Below are positions 28,185 through 36,654 of a stretch of 64,000 nt of DNA, piece by piece (positions within the stretch are counted from its first letter, which is position 1; every line of letters begins with the position of its first letter). Where the stretch lies: the NCBI RefSeq assembly GCF_014205165.1, contig NZ_JACHMZ010000001.1, positions 1,152,001 through 1,216,000 of the forward strand, given 5' to 3'. Made by a program: the position numbers and the translations under genes. The notes beneath the pieces are model-generated. The model worked only from the letters and a program-made list of their open reading frames with translations. It did not search any database and was not told the origin of the DNA. This stretch comes from Micromonospora carbonacea. Its GTDB lineage: Bacteria > Actinomycetota > Actinomycetes > Mycobacteriales > Micromonosporaceae.

Positions 28185-29627
28185 TCAGGAGAGCGCGCAG
28201 GCGGCGCCGTTGAGGGTGAACGCGGTCGGCCGGTTGTTCGCGCCGGGGGCGTCGGCCAGGAAGCCGAAGCTCACCGTCGCGCCGGCCGCGATCGTGCCGT
28301 TCCAGCTCGCGTTGGTCGCCCGCACGGTGCCGCCGCTCTGCGTGTAGCTGGCGTTCCACGCCTGGCTGATCCGCTGGCCGTCGGCGAACGTCCACTGCAC
28401 CGTCCAGCCGTCGACCGGCGCGGCTCCGGTGTTGCGGACGGTCACCTCGCCCTGGAAGCCGCCCTGCCACTGGCCGGTGACCGCGTACCCGACGGAGCAG
28501 CCCGTCGTGCCGGGCGGCGGCGTGGTGGCGGGTGGGGTGGTGGCCGGCGGGGTCGTGGCCGGCGGGGTGGTGGCCGGCGGGGTGGTGGTGCCGCCCAGCT
28601 TGGCGGCGACGACCGGGGCGAGCCGGGCCGCGATCGCCCGGTGCCCGGCGTCGTTCGGGTGCACCGAGTCGCTCAGCCCGTCGGCCGGCAGCCAGCCGGT
28701 GGTGTCCACGTAGAACACGTTGCGGTCCCCGCCGCCGGTCGCCGCCGCGACGGCGGCGGCCGTCTCCGCGGCGTACCGGCCGCTGAAGGTGCGCAGGGCG
28801 AAGATCGCCGCGCGCGGGTACTTGCCCCGCACGGTACGGATGAACGTGGCGTACTGGCTCTGGAAGTCCGCCCCGCTCACCCCGTGGCCGCGGTCGTTGG
28901 TGCCCAGGTTGATCACGACGGCGTCGGCCTGGTAGCGGCTGAAGTCCCAGTTCGGGCTGGTGGCCGCGTACCCGGTCTTGAGGAACTGCGCGGCCACGCT
29001 GACGCAGCCGTCGGCGGTGGCCACCAGGCAGCCGCCGCCGTAGCCGAGCTGGGTGTGCTCGGTGCCGAGCTGCTCGCCGGTCAGCCAGCCGTACGCGGTC
29101 AGCGCCACCCGCGACGACGTGGTGCCGAGCGTGATGGAGTCGCCGACGAACTCGATCAGCCGGGGCCGCACCGGGGTCGGCAGGGTGGTCGCGCCGGAGT
29201 CGAGGGTCAGCCCCTGGAACACCGCGTCCCCGGTGTACGAGCCGCCCACCACCCGGTACGACACCAGCAGCGTGTGGTTGCCGGCGCGCAGCGGGGTCGG
29301 GGTCAGGTTGACGGTGCCGCTGACGTTGGTCAGGTAGGTGAAGTCGGCCCCGTCGATGCTGTAGTAGAGGTCGATGGTGCGGCGTTGCCGCAGCTTGACC
29401 GTGGTGCCGGTGAACCCGGTCTTCAGGTAGGCCCCGGCCCAGTTCGGCACGTACGCGGTGCTGTTGCTCCTGTCCCAGCGGCCGACGAACACGATGTTCG
29501 GGTCCGTGGGTGAGCCGTCGCCGGTCGCCGCCCGGGCCGGCGGCAGCCCGAGGAGCGTGGCGGCGAGCATCGCCACCACGCCGACGACGCCGGCCGCGAC
29601 GATCGACCGCCTGCGAGACACGGACAT
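28185..29627 (-). CDS. Secreted SGNH/GDSL hydrolase - CBM2 (carbohydrate esterase family 2-like)
   Basis: A 480-residue secreted esterase with domain order opposite to its neighbour. A signal peptide (RRRSIVAAGVVGVVAMLAATLLGLPPARA) leads to an N-terminal jelly-roll region (about 40-150) and an SGNH domain with EFVGDSITLGTTSS, GYGGGC, VVINLGTNDRGHG and DSVHPNDAGHRAIA. A (TTPPA)n linker precedes a C-terminal CBM2 (CSVGYAVTGQWQGGF...). The jelly roll plus SGNH matches CE2 acetylxylan esterases. The ATG has AGGGAG 7 nt upstream. It converges on the CBM2-SGNH gene, 11 bp between stops. Confidence 0.9.
   Translation of the reverse strand: MSVSRRRSIVAAGVVGVVAMLAATLLGLPPARAATGDGSPTDPNIVFVGRWDRSNSTAYVPNWAGAYLKTGFTGTTVKLRQRRTIDLYYSIDGADFTYLTNVSGTVNLTPTPLRAGNHTLLVSYRVVGGSYTGDAVFQGLTLDSGATTLPTPVRPRLIEFVGDSITLGTTSSRVALTAYGWLTGEQLGTEHTQLGYGGGCLVATADGCVSVAAQFLKTGYAATSPNWDFSRYQADAVVINLGTNDRGHGVSGADFQSQYATFIRTVRGKYPRAAIFALRTFSGRYAAETAAAVAAATGGGDRNVFYVDTTGWLPADGLSDSVHPNDAGHRAIAARLAPVVAAKLGGTTTPPATTPPATTPPATTPPATTPPPGTTGCSVGYAVTGQWQGGFQGEVTVRNTGAAPVDGWTVQWTFADGQRISQAWNASYTQSGGTVRATNASWNGTIAAGATVSFGFLADAPGANNRPTAFTLNGAACALS
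28518..28590 (-). repeat. 15-bp tandem repeat encoding the TTPPA linker
   Basis: Four to five in-frame units encode TTPPATTPPATTPPA between the SGNH domain and the CBM2. Repeat number can vary without a frameshift. Confidence 0.75.
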
Positions 29628-29758
29628 GGGTCGCTCCCTCCCGGCACCCGGCACCGGCGTGGGGCAGGCATCCCAAGGCGCACGCATCGATACCTATCTA
29701 ATCCCCTTCCCATGGCGCGCACAACCGTGCCGGGCCCGGCGGTCGCGGTGCGGGCCGG

Positions 29759-30364
29759 TCAGCGGCCCGCGCGCAGGCCGAGCCGGCGCAGCTCCAGCGC
29801 CGCGAGCGCGTCGACGGTGGCGTCGTCGCCGCGCCGCCACGCCTCGGCCACGTCCGGGGCGATCCGGGCCAGCTTGCCCAGCGGCTGCCCGGCCAGCGCC
29901 CGCAGGGCCAGCAGGTCCCGCCCGGCGGGGGCGACGGCCAGCGCCTTCGCCGAGGCGGCGCGGCGCATCCAGCGCAGCCGCAGCGGCAGCCAGCCGAACA
30001 GCACCAGGCCGAGCGGGAAGACCAGCACCGCGATGCTGAGCGCCAGCGCGAGCTGGCCGACGAGGTCCTGCTGGTCGCGGCCCGCCTCGGCGACGGCCCG
30101 CGCCGCGTCGGCGGCCTTCGTGAACGGGGCGGTCAGCTCGTCGCCCACCAGCGGCAGCCGGCCGACCTTGCCACCGGCCTCGGCCAGGTTGTCGGCCAGG
30201 CCGCCGCCGGCCCCCTCCAGCTTCTGCCCCGGCACGGCGAGCTTCTGCACCAGGTCGTGCACCCAGCCGGCGAAGCGGATCGCGGCGTACACCCAGGCGA
30301 GGACGAGCAGGTCGGTGAGCAACTGACGGGCGGCGGTCGGGAAGCGATCAGCGTAGATTTTCAC
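29759..30364 (-). CDS. Conserved membrane protein of unknown function
   Basis: A 201-residue protein. An amphipathic N-terminus (VKIYADRFPTAARQLLTDLLVLAWVYAAIRFAGWV) contains one membrane segment. A Gly/Ala-rich loop follows (about 50-95), then a second segment (LALALSIAVLVFPLGLVLFGW) and a basic tail (LPLRLRWMRRAASAKALA). The GTG at 30364 gives VKIYADRF. No family was recognised with confidence. It lies downstream of zur on the same strand, 48 bp away, so it could be the last gene of the zinc unit. Confidence 0.72.
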   Translation of the reverse strand: MKIYADRFPTAARQLLTDLLVLAWVYAAIRFAGWVHDLVQKLAVPGQKLEGAGGGLADNLAEAGGKVGRLPLVGDELTAPFTKAADAARAVAEAGRDQQDLVGQLALALSIAVLVFPLGLVLFGWLPLRLRWMRRAASAKALAVAPAGRDLLALRALAGQPLGKLARIAPDVAEAWRRGDDATVDALAALELRRLGLRAGR

Positions 30365-30412
30365 GCCGCACAGCGTGCCACGGCCGCCCCGGCTCGGCAC
30401 GGGTCGGAATTG

Positions 30413-30808
30413 TCAGCCGGTGCAGGCCGGGCAGGTGCCGAAGATCTCCAGGGTGTGGCTGACGTCGGCGTACCCGTGCTGCGCGGCCACCCGCTCCGCC
30501 CAGGTCTCCACCGTCGGCCCCGCGACCTCGACCGTGCGCCCGCAGACCCGGCACACGAGGTGGTGGTGGTGGCCCTCGCTGCACCGCCGGTAGAGGTGCT
30601 CGCCGCCCGGCGGGCGCATCACGTCGATCTCGCCCGCGTCGGCGAGCCCCTGGAGGGTGCGGTAGACCGTGGTCAGCCCCACCCGCTCGCCGCGCTCGCG
30701 GAGCATGGCGTGCAGGTCCTGCGCGCTGTGGAAGCCCTCCACCTCGCCCAGCAGCGCGCTCACCGCGGAGCGTTGCCGGGTGTTCCGGACGGCGGTGCCC
30801 TCGCTCAT
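30413..30808 (-). CDS. zur: Fur family zinc uptake regulator Zur
   Basis: A 131-residue Fur-family repressor. The winged helix has NTRQRSAVSALLGEVEGFHSAQDLHAMLRERGERVGLTTVYRTLQGL. The metal region HLYRRCSEGHHHHLVCRVCGR and the C-terminal CPAC pair are the zinc sites. It is called Zur rather than Fur because of its operon: it overlaps smtB by 4 bp (ATGA) directly behind znuACB. This reproduces the smtB-zur pair of M. tuberculosis (Rv2358-Rv2359). With zinc it would repress znuACB through the box at 33760-33780. Confidence 0.94.
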   Translation of the reverse strand: MSEGTAVRNTRQRSAVSALLGEVEGFHSAQDLHAMLRERGERVGLTTVYRTLQGLADAGEIDVMRPPGGEHLYRRCSEGHHHHLVCRVCGRTVEVAGPTVETWAERVAAQHGYADVSHTLEIFGTCPACTG

Positions 30809-31104
30809 GATGCCTCCCCGGCGTGACTGACCGCGTCGGCCACGATGTGCGCGACGTGCTCGTCGACCAACGCGTACGCGATCTCGCGGCCACGCCGGGA
30901 GCCCCGGACCACGCCGGCCCCGCGCAGCACCCGCAGGTGCTGGGAGACCAGCGGCTGGGCGGCCCCGAGCTTCTCCACCAGCTCGTGCACGCACCGTTCA
31001 CCCTGCGCCAGCTCGCTCACGATCGCCAGTCGGATGGGGGCCGAGAGCGCGCGCAGCAGCTCACCGGCGCCCTCGTATGCCTCGTACCCTGATCCGCTGG
31101 TCAC
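30805..31104 (-). CDS. smtB: ArsR/SmtB family metal-sensing repressor
   Basis: A 99-residue winged-helix repressor: ALSAPIRLAIVSELAQGERCVHELVEKLGAAQPLVSQHLRVLRGAGVVRGSRRGREIAYAL. The C-terminal helix with DEHVAHIVADAVSHAGE carries the Asp/His residues of the alpha-5 zinc site. In mycobacteria, SmtB represses the smtB-zur operon until zinc rises. The GTG at 31104 is the start. It is 43 bp downstream of znuB on the same strand, so it may be reached from the znu promoter or from its own. Confidence 0.92.
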   Translation of the reverse strand: MTSGSGYEAYEGAGELLRALSAPIRLAIVSELAQGERCVHELVEKLGAAQPLVSQHLRVLRGAGVVRGSRRGREIAYALVDEHVAHIVADAVSHAGEAS

Positions 31105-31147
31105 TGGACAACGGTAACCAATACCGCCGACACGCCGGGGCGCAGGA

Positions 31148-32014
31148 TCAACGAAGCACCACCTCGTGGGGCTCCGGTGCCGGCGCGCAGGACTCCGCGC
31201 GCCGGCGGCGCAGCGCCCGCCAGGCCGCCGCAGCGACCGCGACGACGAGGAAGGAGGCGATCGCCAGCAGCACCACGGACGCCCCCGGCGCGGTGTCGGC
31301 GTTGGCGGCGACCCAGACGCCAGAGCCGGCGGCGAACAGCCCGAGCGCCATCGCCGCCGTCATCGTGGCCCGGAACCCCCGGGTGACCTGCTGGGCGGTG
31401 GCCACCGGGACCACCATCAGCGCGCTGATCAGCAGCACCCCCACGGCCCGCATGGCGATCGTCACGGTGACCGCGGTGCCGACCGCCAGCAGCAGGTTCA
31501 GCGCCCGCACCGGCAGGCCGGCGACCCGGGCGTACTCCTCGTCGTGGCAGACCGCGAACAGCGCCGGGCGCAGCGCCAGCATGGTGACCAGGATCGCCGC
31601 GCCGAGCACCACGATGGTGGTCAGGTCCTGCGGCGAGATGGTGGTCAGCGACCCGAAGAGGTAGGCGTTGAGGTTGGCGCTGGTGGCGTCGGAGAGCCCC
31701 ACCAGCATCACCCCGCCGGCGATGCCGCCGTAGAACAGCAGCGCCAGCGCGAGGTCGCCGGAGGTGCGGCCCCGGGCCCGGACCAGCTCGATGGCGACCG
31801 CGCCGAGCGTCGCCACGACCACCGCCACCAGCACGGGGGAGCGGTTGAGCAGCAGCCCCGCGCCGACCCCGGTCAGCGCCACGTGCCCCACCCCGTCGCC
31901 GATCAGCGCCAGCCGGCGCTGCACCAGGTAGATGCCGAGCGCCGGGGCGGCCAGGCCGATGACCAGCGCGCCGATCAGGGCCCGCTGCATGTACGGGTAC
32001 TGGAAAAGCTCCAT
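31148..32014 (-). CDS. znuB: Zinc ABC transporter permease ZnuB
   Basis: A 288-residue integral membrane permease of the manganese/zinc ABC family with about eight helices: QYPYMQRALIGALVIGLAAPALGIYLVQRRLALIGDGVGHVALTG, ... MRAVGVLLISALMVVPVATAQQV. The last is the conserved coupling region. The ATG at 32014 gives MELFQYPYM. It follows znuC by 2 bp. Confidence 0.93.
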   Translation of the reverse strand: MELFQYPYMQRALIGALVIGLAAPALGIYLVQRRLALIGDGVGHVALTGVGAGLLLNRSPVLVAVVVATLGAVAIELVRARGRTSGDLALALLFYGGIAGGVMLVGLSDATSANLNAYLFGSLTTISPQDLTTIVVLGAAILVTMLALRPALFAVCHDEEYARVAGLPVRALNLLLAVGTAVTVTIAMRAVGVLLISALMVVPVATAQQVTRGFRATMTAAMALGLFAAGSGVWVAANADTAPGASVVLLAIASFLVVAVAAAAWRALRRRRAESCAPAPEPHEVVLR

Positions 32015-32016
32015 GC

Positions 32017-32778
32017 TCAACTGCTCCACAGCCCTGCGGGCTCGTCGGGTGCGTGCGGGTGCACGTGGTCGTGGTCGGGGTCGGCGTGGTGCCCGGCCGG
32101 TTCGGGGACCGCCCCGTCGTGCGCGATCCCGCCCTGGTGCACCACCACGGCGCGGCTGATCAGCGGGCGCAGCGGCCCCAGCTCGTGGGCGACCAGCAGC
32201 ACCGTCCCGCCGCCGTCGAGGAAGCCGCGCAGCGCCCCCGCGAACGCCTCCTGGCTGGCCGCGTCGACCCCGGCGGTCGGCTCGTCGAGGACCAGCAGCT
32301 CCGGCTCGCCGGCCAGCGCCCTGGCGATCAGGGTGCGCTGCTGCTGGCCGCCGGAGAGGGTGGCCACCGGATCGCCGGCCCGGTCGGCCAGGCCCACCGA
32401 CGCCAGCGCGGCGTCGACCGCCGCCCGGTCGGCCCGCCCCGGTGGGCGCAGCACGCCCCGGCGGGCCAGCCGGCCGGAGGCGACCACCTCGCGGACCGTG
32501 GCGGGGACCCCGCCGCCCGCGCCGAGCCGCTGCGGGACGTACCCGATGCGTTTCCACTGCCGGAACCGGCGCAGTGGGGTGCCGAACAGCGAGACGGACC
32601 CGGCGTGCAGCGGGACCAGCCCGAGCACCGCGCGGATCAGGGTGGACTTGCCGGAGCCGTTGGCGCCGAGCACGGCGACGACCTCGCCGGCGTCGACGGC
32701 GAGGGAGACGTCCCGCAGCACGGGGCGGCCGTCGTAGCCGACCACCCCGTGCGCGACGGTGATGACAGGTTCGGTCAC
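32017..32778 (-). CDS. znuC: Zinc ABC transporter ATP-binding protein ZnuC
   Basis: A 253-residue ATPase. Walker A is GANGSGKST, the signature LSGGQQQR, Walker B LLVLDEPTAGVD and the switch His is in LLVAHELG. Its C-terminus is His/Asp-rich (GHHADPDHDHVHPHAPDE), which could bind zinc and report or buffer cytosolic metal; this tail is not part of the ATPase core. The GTG start overlaps the znuA stop by 4 bp (GTGA). Confidence 0.93.
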   Translation of the reverse strand: MTEPVITVAHGVVGYDGRPVLRDVSLAVDAGEVVAVLGANGSGKSTLIRAVLGLVPLHAGSVSLFGTPLRRFRQWKRIGYVPQRLGAGGGVPATVREVVASGRLARRGVLRPPGRADRAAVDAALASVGLADRAGDPVATLSGGQQQRTLIARALAGEPELLVLDEPTAGVDAASQEAFAGALRGFLDGGGTVLLVAHELGPLRPLISRAVVVHQGGIAHDGAVPEPAGHHADPDHDHVHPHAPDEPAGLWSS

Positions 32779-33743
32779 GAGCAGCTCAACGCCGTCCTCA
32801 GGGTCTGCAGGTTGGTGCGCATCACCGAAAGGTAGTCCTGCCCGCCGCCGTCGGCCGACAGCCCCTCCAGCGGGTCGAGCACCGCCGTCTGCGCGCCGAC
32901 CTCGCGGGCGATGGTCTCGGCGACCTTCGGGCTGACCAGGGTCTCGAAGAAGATCGTGGTCGCGCCGTGCTCGCGGGCCTCCCCGGCCACCTCGGCGAGG
33001 CGCTGCGGGGAGGGCTCGGTCTCCGGGGTGAGCCCGGTGATGCCGACCTGTTCGAGCCGGTAGCGCTCGGCCAGGTAGCCGAACGCGGTGTGGCTGACCA
33101 CGATCTCCCGCCGCTGGCAGGTCTTCAGCCCGGCGGCGAAGTCGGCGTCCAGCTTCTCCAGGTCGGCGCGCAGGGTCTTCGCCCGCGCGGTGTAGTCGGC
33201 GGCGCGCTCCGGGTCGGCCTTGCCGAGCCGCTCGGCGAGCTGGTCGGCGACGCCGGCCAGCCGGGTCGGGTCGAGCCACAGGTGCGGGTCCTTGCCGCCG
33301 GTGCCCTCCTCGTCGGCGTGCTCCTGCTGGCCCGCGCCCCCGCCCCCGTGGTCGTGGCCGCCGGCGCTCGCGGCCAGCAGCGGCTGCACCCCGGCCACGT
33401 CGAAGGCCCGGTCGCCGCCGCTCTGTGCGATCGCCTCGTCCACGGCCGGCTGGAAGCCCTTGAGGTAGACGATCAGCTCGGCCCGGTTGACCTCGCCGAC
33501 CTGGCTCGGGGTGAGCTCCAGGTCGTGCGGCTCGGCGCCGGGCTTGGTCAGGTTCGTCACCCGGACCGCGTCGCCGCCGACCCGCTCGGCGACGAACTGG
33601 AGCGGGTAGAAGGCGGCGGCCACGTCGACCCGCTGCGGGTCGGCGCCTGCCGTGCCGTCGTCGGCGCAGGCGGTGGCGGCACCGAGCGCGACCAGGGCGG
33701 TCGCGGCGGCCAGGACACGTACGGTGGGGCGGCGGAGCATCAT
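32775..33743 (-). CDS. znuA: Zinc ABC transporter substrate-binding lipoprotein ZnuA
   Basis: A 322-residue metal-binding lipoprotein. The signal peptide ends in a lipobox-like ATACAD. The zinc ligands lie in the family positions: EPHDLELT, the His-rich loop GGHDHGGGGAGQQEHADEEG, DPHLWLDP, VVSHTAFGYLA and the C-terminal Asp/Glu region. It is first in znuA-znuC-znuB. The ATG at 33743 (another at 33740) is followed upstream by the Zur-like box at 33760-33780. Confidence 0.95.
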   Translation of the reverse strand: MMLRRPTVRVLAAATALVALGAATACADDGTAGADPQRVDVAAAFYPLQFVAERVGGDAVRVTNLTKPGAEPHDLELTPSQVGEVNRAELIVYLKGFQPAVDEAIAQSGGDRAFDVAGVQPLLAASAGGHDHGGGGAGQQEHADEEGTGGKDPHLWLDPTRLAGVADQLAERLGKADPERAADYTARAKTLRADLEKLDADFAAGLKTCQRREIVVSHTAFGYLAERYRLEQVGITGLTPETEPSPQRLAEVAGEAREHGATTIFFETLVSPKVAETIAREVGAQTAVLDPLEGLSADGGGQDYLSVMRTNLQTLRTALSCS

Positions 33744-33759
33744 GCCCCCAACTCTCCGC

Positions 33760-33780
33760 GATAACGAAATTGATTGTCAA
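33760..33780 (-). promoter_or_regulatory. Candidate Zur box upstream of znuA
   Basis: An AT-rich 21-bp segment, containing GATAACGAAATTGATTGTC on the plus strand, in an otherwise GC-rich region. It resembles the actinobacterial Zur consensus (TGAAAATGATTTTCA type) with TTGACAATCA on one side. It sits 17 bp upstream of the znuA ATG, where Zn-Zur would block transcription. Confidence 0.75.
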
Positions 33781-33783
33781 AAA

Positions 33784-33799
33784 CGCATGCTTGCATGCG
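33784..33799. promoter_or_regulatory. CGCATGC-TT-GCATGCG palindrome next to the Zur box
   Basis: A perfect 7-bp inverted repeat with a 2-nt centre, 3 bp beyond the Zur-like box, between znuA and the convergent DUF6703 stop. It could be a second operator in the znuA promoter; no regulator is assigned. Confidence 0.5.
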
Positions 33800-33845
33800 A
33801 GCGGGTCTTCTGCTAGTGCCGACTCTGCCACCCGGGCAGGGCGGC

Positions 33846-34103
33846 TCAGAGCAGCTTCGCCAGCGCCACGGCCACCAACAGGGTGAGCATCACCAGCCGG
33901 ATCACCCGGGTCGCCGGGGCCTGCACCGGCCAGGTGGTGACCAGCAGCGCCACCAGCGCGGCGGCGAGCGCCAGCAGCAGCGCCCCGCCGAGCACCCCCG
34001 GCGCGAACAGCCCCACCAGCACCAGCACCAGGGCGACCAGGAAGACCGTCGTCGGGTTCGCCCGGGCCAGCCGGAGCGGCAGGGAGCGCTGCGTACGCTG
34101 CAT
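33846..34103 (-). CDS. DUF6703-type small membrane protein
   Basis: An 85-residue protein: a basic N-terminus (MQRTQRSLPLRLARANPTT) followed by three hydrophobic segments (VFLVALVLVLVGLFAPGVLGG, ALLLALAAALVALLVTTW, RLVMLTLLVAVALAKLL). The ATG at 34103 has TAGAGT 7 nt upstream on the minus strand (34111-34116), so it is probably leaderless. Family assignment is tentative; function unknown. Confidence 0.78.
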   Translation of the reverse strand: MQRTQRSLPLRLARANPTTVFLVALVLVLVGLFAPGVLGGALLLALAAALVALLVTTWPVQAPATRVIRLVMLTLLVAVALAKLL

Positions 34104-34154
34104 CCCACAGACTCTACGAGGCTCACCCCCACCGGCCCTACGAGGAGGACCCGG

Positions 34155-34496
34155 GTGCTGGTCACCAACCGGTTCGTGGTCGACGAGGACGTCGCCCCCG
34201 CCTTCACCGAACGCGCGCACGCCGCCCTCGCCGCGCTCGCCGCCCGCCCCGGCTACCTGCGCGGGGAGCTGCTGCGGGCCCTCGACGACCCCCGCCACTG
34301 GTGCCTGGTCACCGAGTGGGAGTCCGTCGGGACGTACCGGCGGGCGCTCGGCGGCTTCGACGTGAAGGTGCACGCCACGCCGCTGCTGGCCGAGTCGCTG
34401 GACGAGCCGTCCGCGTACGAGACGCTGGCCGGCGCGGCCCCCGGCGGGGCCGTGGAGGTCAACCCCAGTGATCGGGCCGCTGATCCGCTGCGCTGA
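34155..34496 (+). CDS. Antibiotic biosynthesis monooxygenase-fold protein (ABM domain)
   Basis: A 113-residue ferredoxin-like ABM protein: LVTNRFVVDEDVAPAFTERAHAALAALAARPGYLRGELLRALDDPRHWCLVTEWESVGTYRRAL. Such small proteins can be oxygenases, heme-degrading enzymes or of unknown activity. The GTG at 34155 has GAGGAGG 6 nt upstream. The gene stands alone between DUF6703 (divergent) and the secreted-tail protein at 34521. Confidence 0.85.
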   Translation: MLVTNRFVVDEDVAPAFTERAHAALAALAARPGYLRGELLRALDDPRHWCLVTEWESVGTYRRALGGFDVKVHATPLLAESLDEPSAYETLAGAAPGGAVEVNPSDRAADPLR

Positions 34497-34508
34497 GCCG
34501 CCGGGCAC

Positions 34509-34514
34509 TACCCT
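34509..34514 (+). promoter_or_regulatory. -10 hexamer before the Pro-rich membrane protein gene
   Basis: TACCCT, 6-nt spacer, then ATG at 34521; no Shine-Dalgarno sequence. Confidence 0.65.
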
Positions 34515-34520
34515 GCACCT

Positions 34521-35096
34521 ATGACCGCACCCGGACCGTCCGGTCCACCCCTGTACCCCGTGGCGCCCGGGCCCGACGGCCCGCCGGCCCCCGGCGTGCC
34601 GCCGACGCCGTCGGAGCCGCAGGTCCCCGCGCCCCCGGCCGGCCCCGGGGTGGTCCCGCCGTTCGCCGCGCCCCCCACCGAGGGACGCCGCGCCCGTCTG
34701 TGGCTCGGCCTCGGCGCGGGGGCGCTCGCGGTGCTGATCTGCTGCGGCGGGGGCGGCACGGCCGTGGTGGGCCTCGCGGTCAGCAACGTGCAGGCCGTAC
34801 GCGAGCAGGGCCGGTCGGTCACCGACGACTACTACCGGGGGCTGGCCGAGCGCAAGTACGACCAGTCGTACGACGCGCTCTGCGACGACGCGCAGCGGCG
34901 CGAGTCCCGCCAGGAGTTCGAGCGGCGGGTCGCCGCCGAGCCGCAGGTCGACTCGTACCGGGTGGGCGACGTCGACACGGTCAACCTCACCGTGCCGGTC
35001 TCGGTCACCTTCAGCGGCGGCGACCGGGGCGAGCAGGAGGTCACCCTCACCCCCGACGGGGAGACCGGCGCCATGGAGGTCTGCGGGGTGAGCTGA
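34521..35096 (+). CDS. Pro-rich membrane-anchored protein with a DUF4878-like exported domain
   Basis: A 191-residue protein. The first ~55 residues are Pro/Gly-rich and cytoplasmic. A membrane helix follows (LWLGLGAGALAVLICCGGGGTAVVGLAV). The exported part (about 90-191: TDDYYRGLAERKYDQSYDALCDDAQRR...) resembles DUF4878/NTF2-like domains. Two exported cysteines (CDDA, EVCGVS) could pair. The partner and function are unknown. Confidence 0.75.
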   Translation: MTAPGPSGPPLYPVAPGPDGPPAPGVPPTPSEPQVPAPPAGPGVVPPFAAPPTEGRRARLWLGLGAGALAVLICCGGGGTAVVGLAVSNVQAVREQGRSVTDDYYRGLAERKYDQSYDALCDDAQRRESRQEFERRVAAEPQVDSYRVGDVDTVNLTVPVSVTFSGGDRGEQEVTLTPDGETGAMEVCGVS

Positions 35097-35216
35097 CCAC
35101 CGCCCCCGGTATTCTGCTGGGCCCGGGGTCCCCGCGGTCGTACCGTGGGTCCCGAACCGACCGTTCCATCCACCGCGCGCCCCCGCCGACCGCCAGCCGG
35201 CGTAGGAGGAAACAAC

Positions 35217-36596
<1,380 letters not shown>

Positions 36597-36597
36597 C

Positions 36598-36654
36598 GGT
36601 GTAAGGAAGGGCCCCTTCTTAACGTTTCCGGTATAGAAGGGGCCCCTTCTCACC
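36598..36654 (-). repeat. GGGGCCC palindromic intergenic element, copy B (inverted)
   Basis: About 57 bp between the convergent glyS and DUF559-like genes. Outer arms GGTGTAAGGAAGGGCC and GGCCCCTTCTCACC are imperfect inverted repeats, with AACG and GTATAG in the centre. Relative to copies A and C it is reversed: its TTACAC end points toward glyS. The minus-strand gene's stop (36650-36652) is inside the element, so it may terminate both transcripts. Confidence 0.85.
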
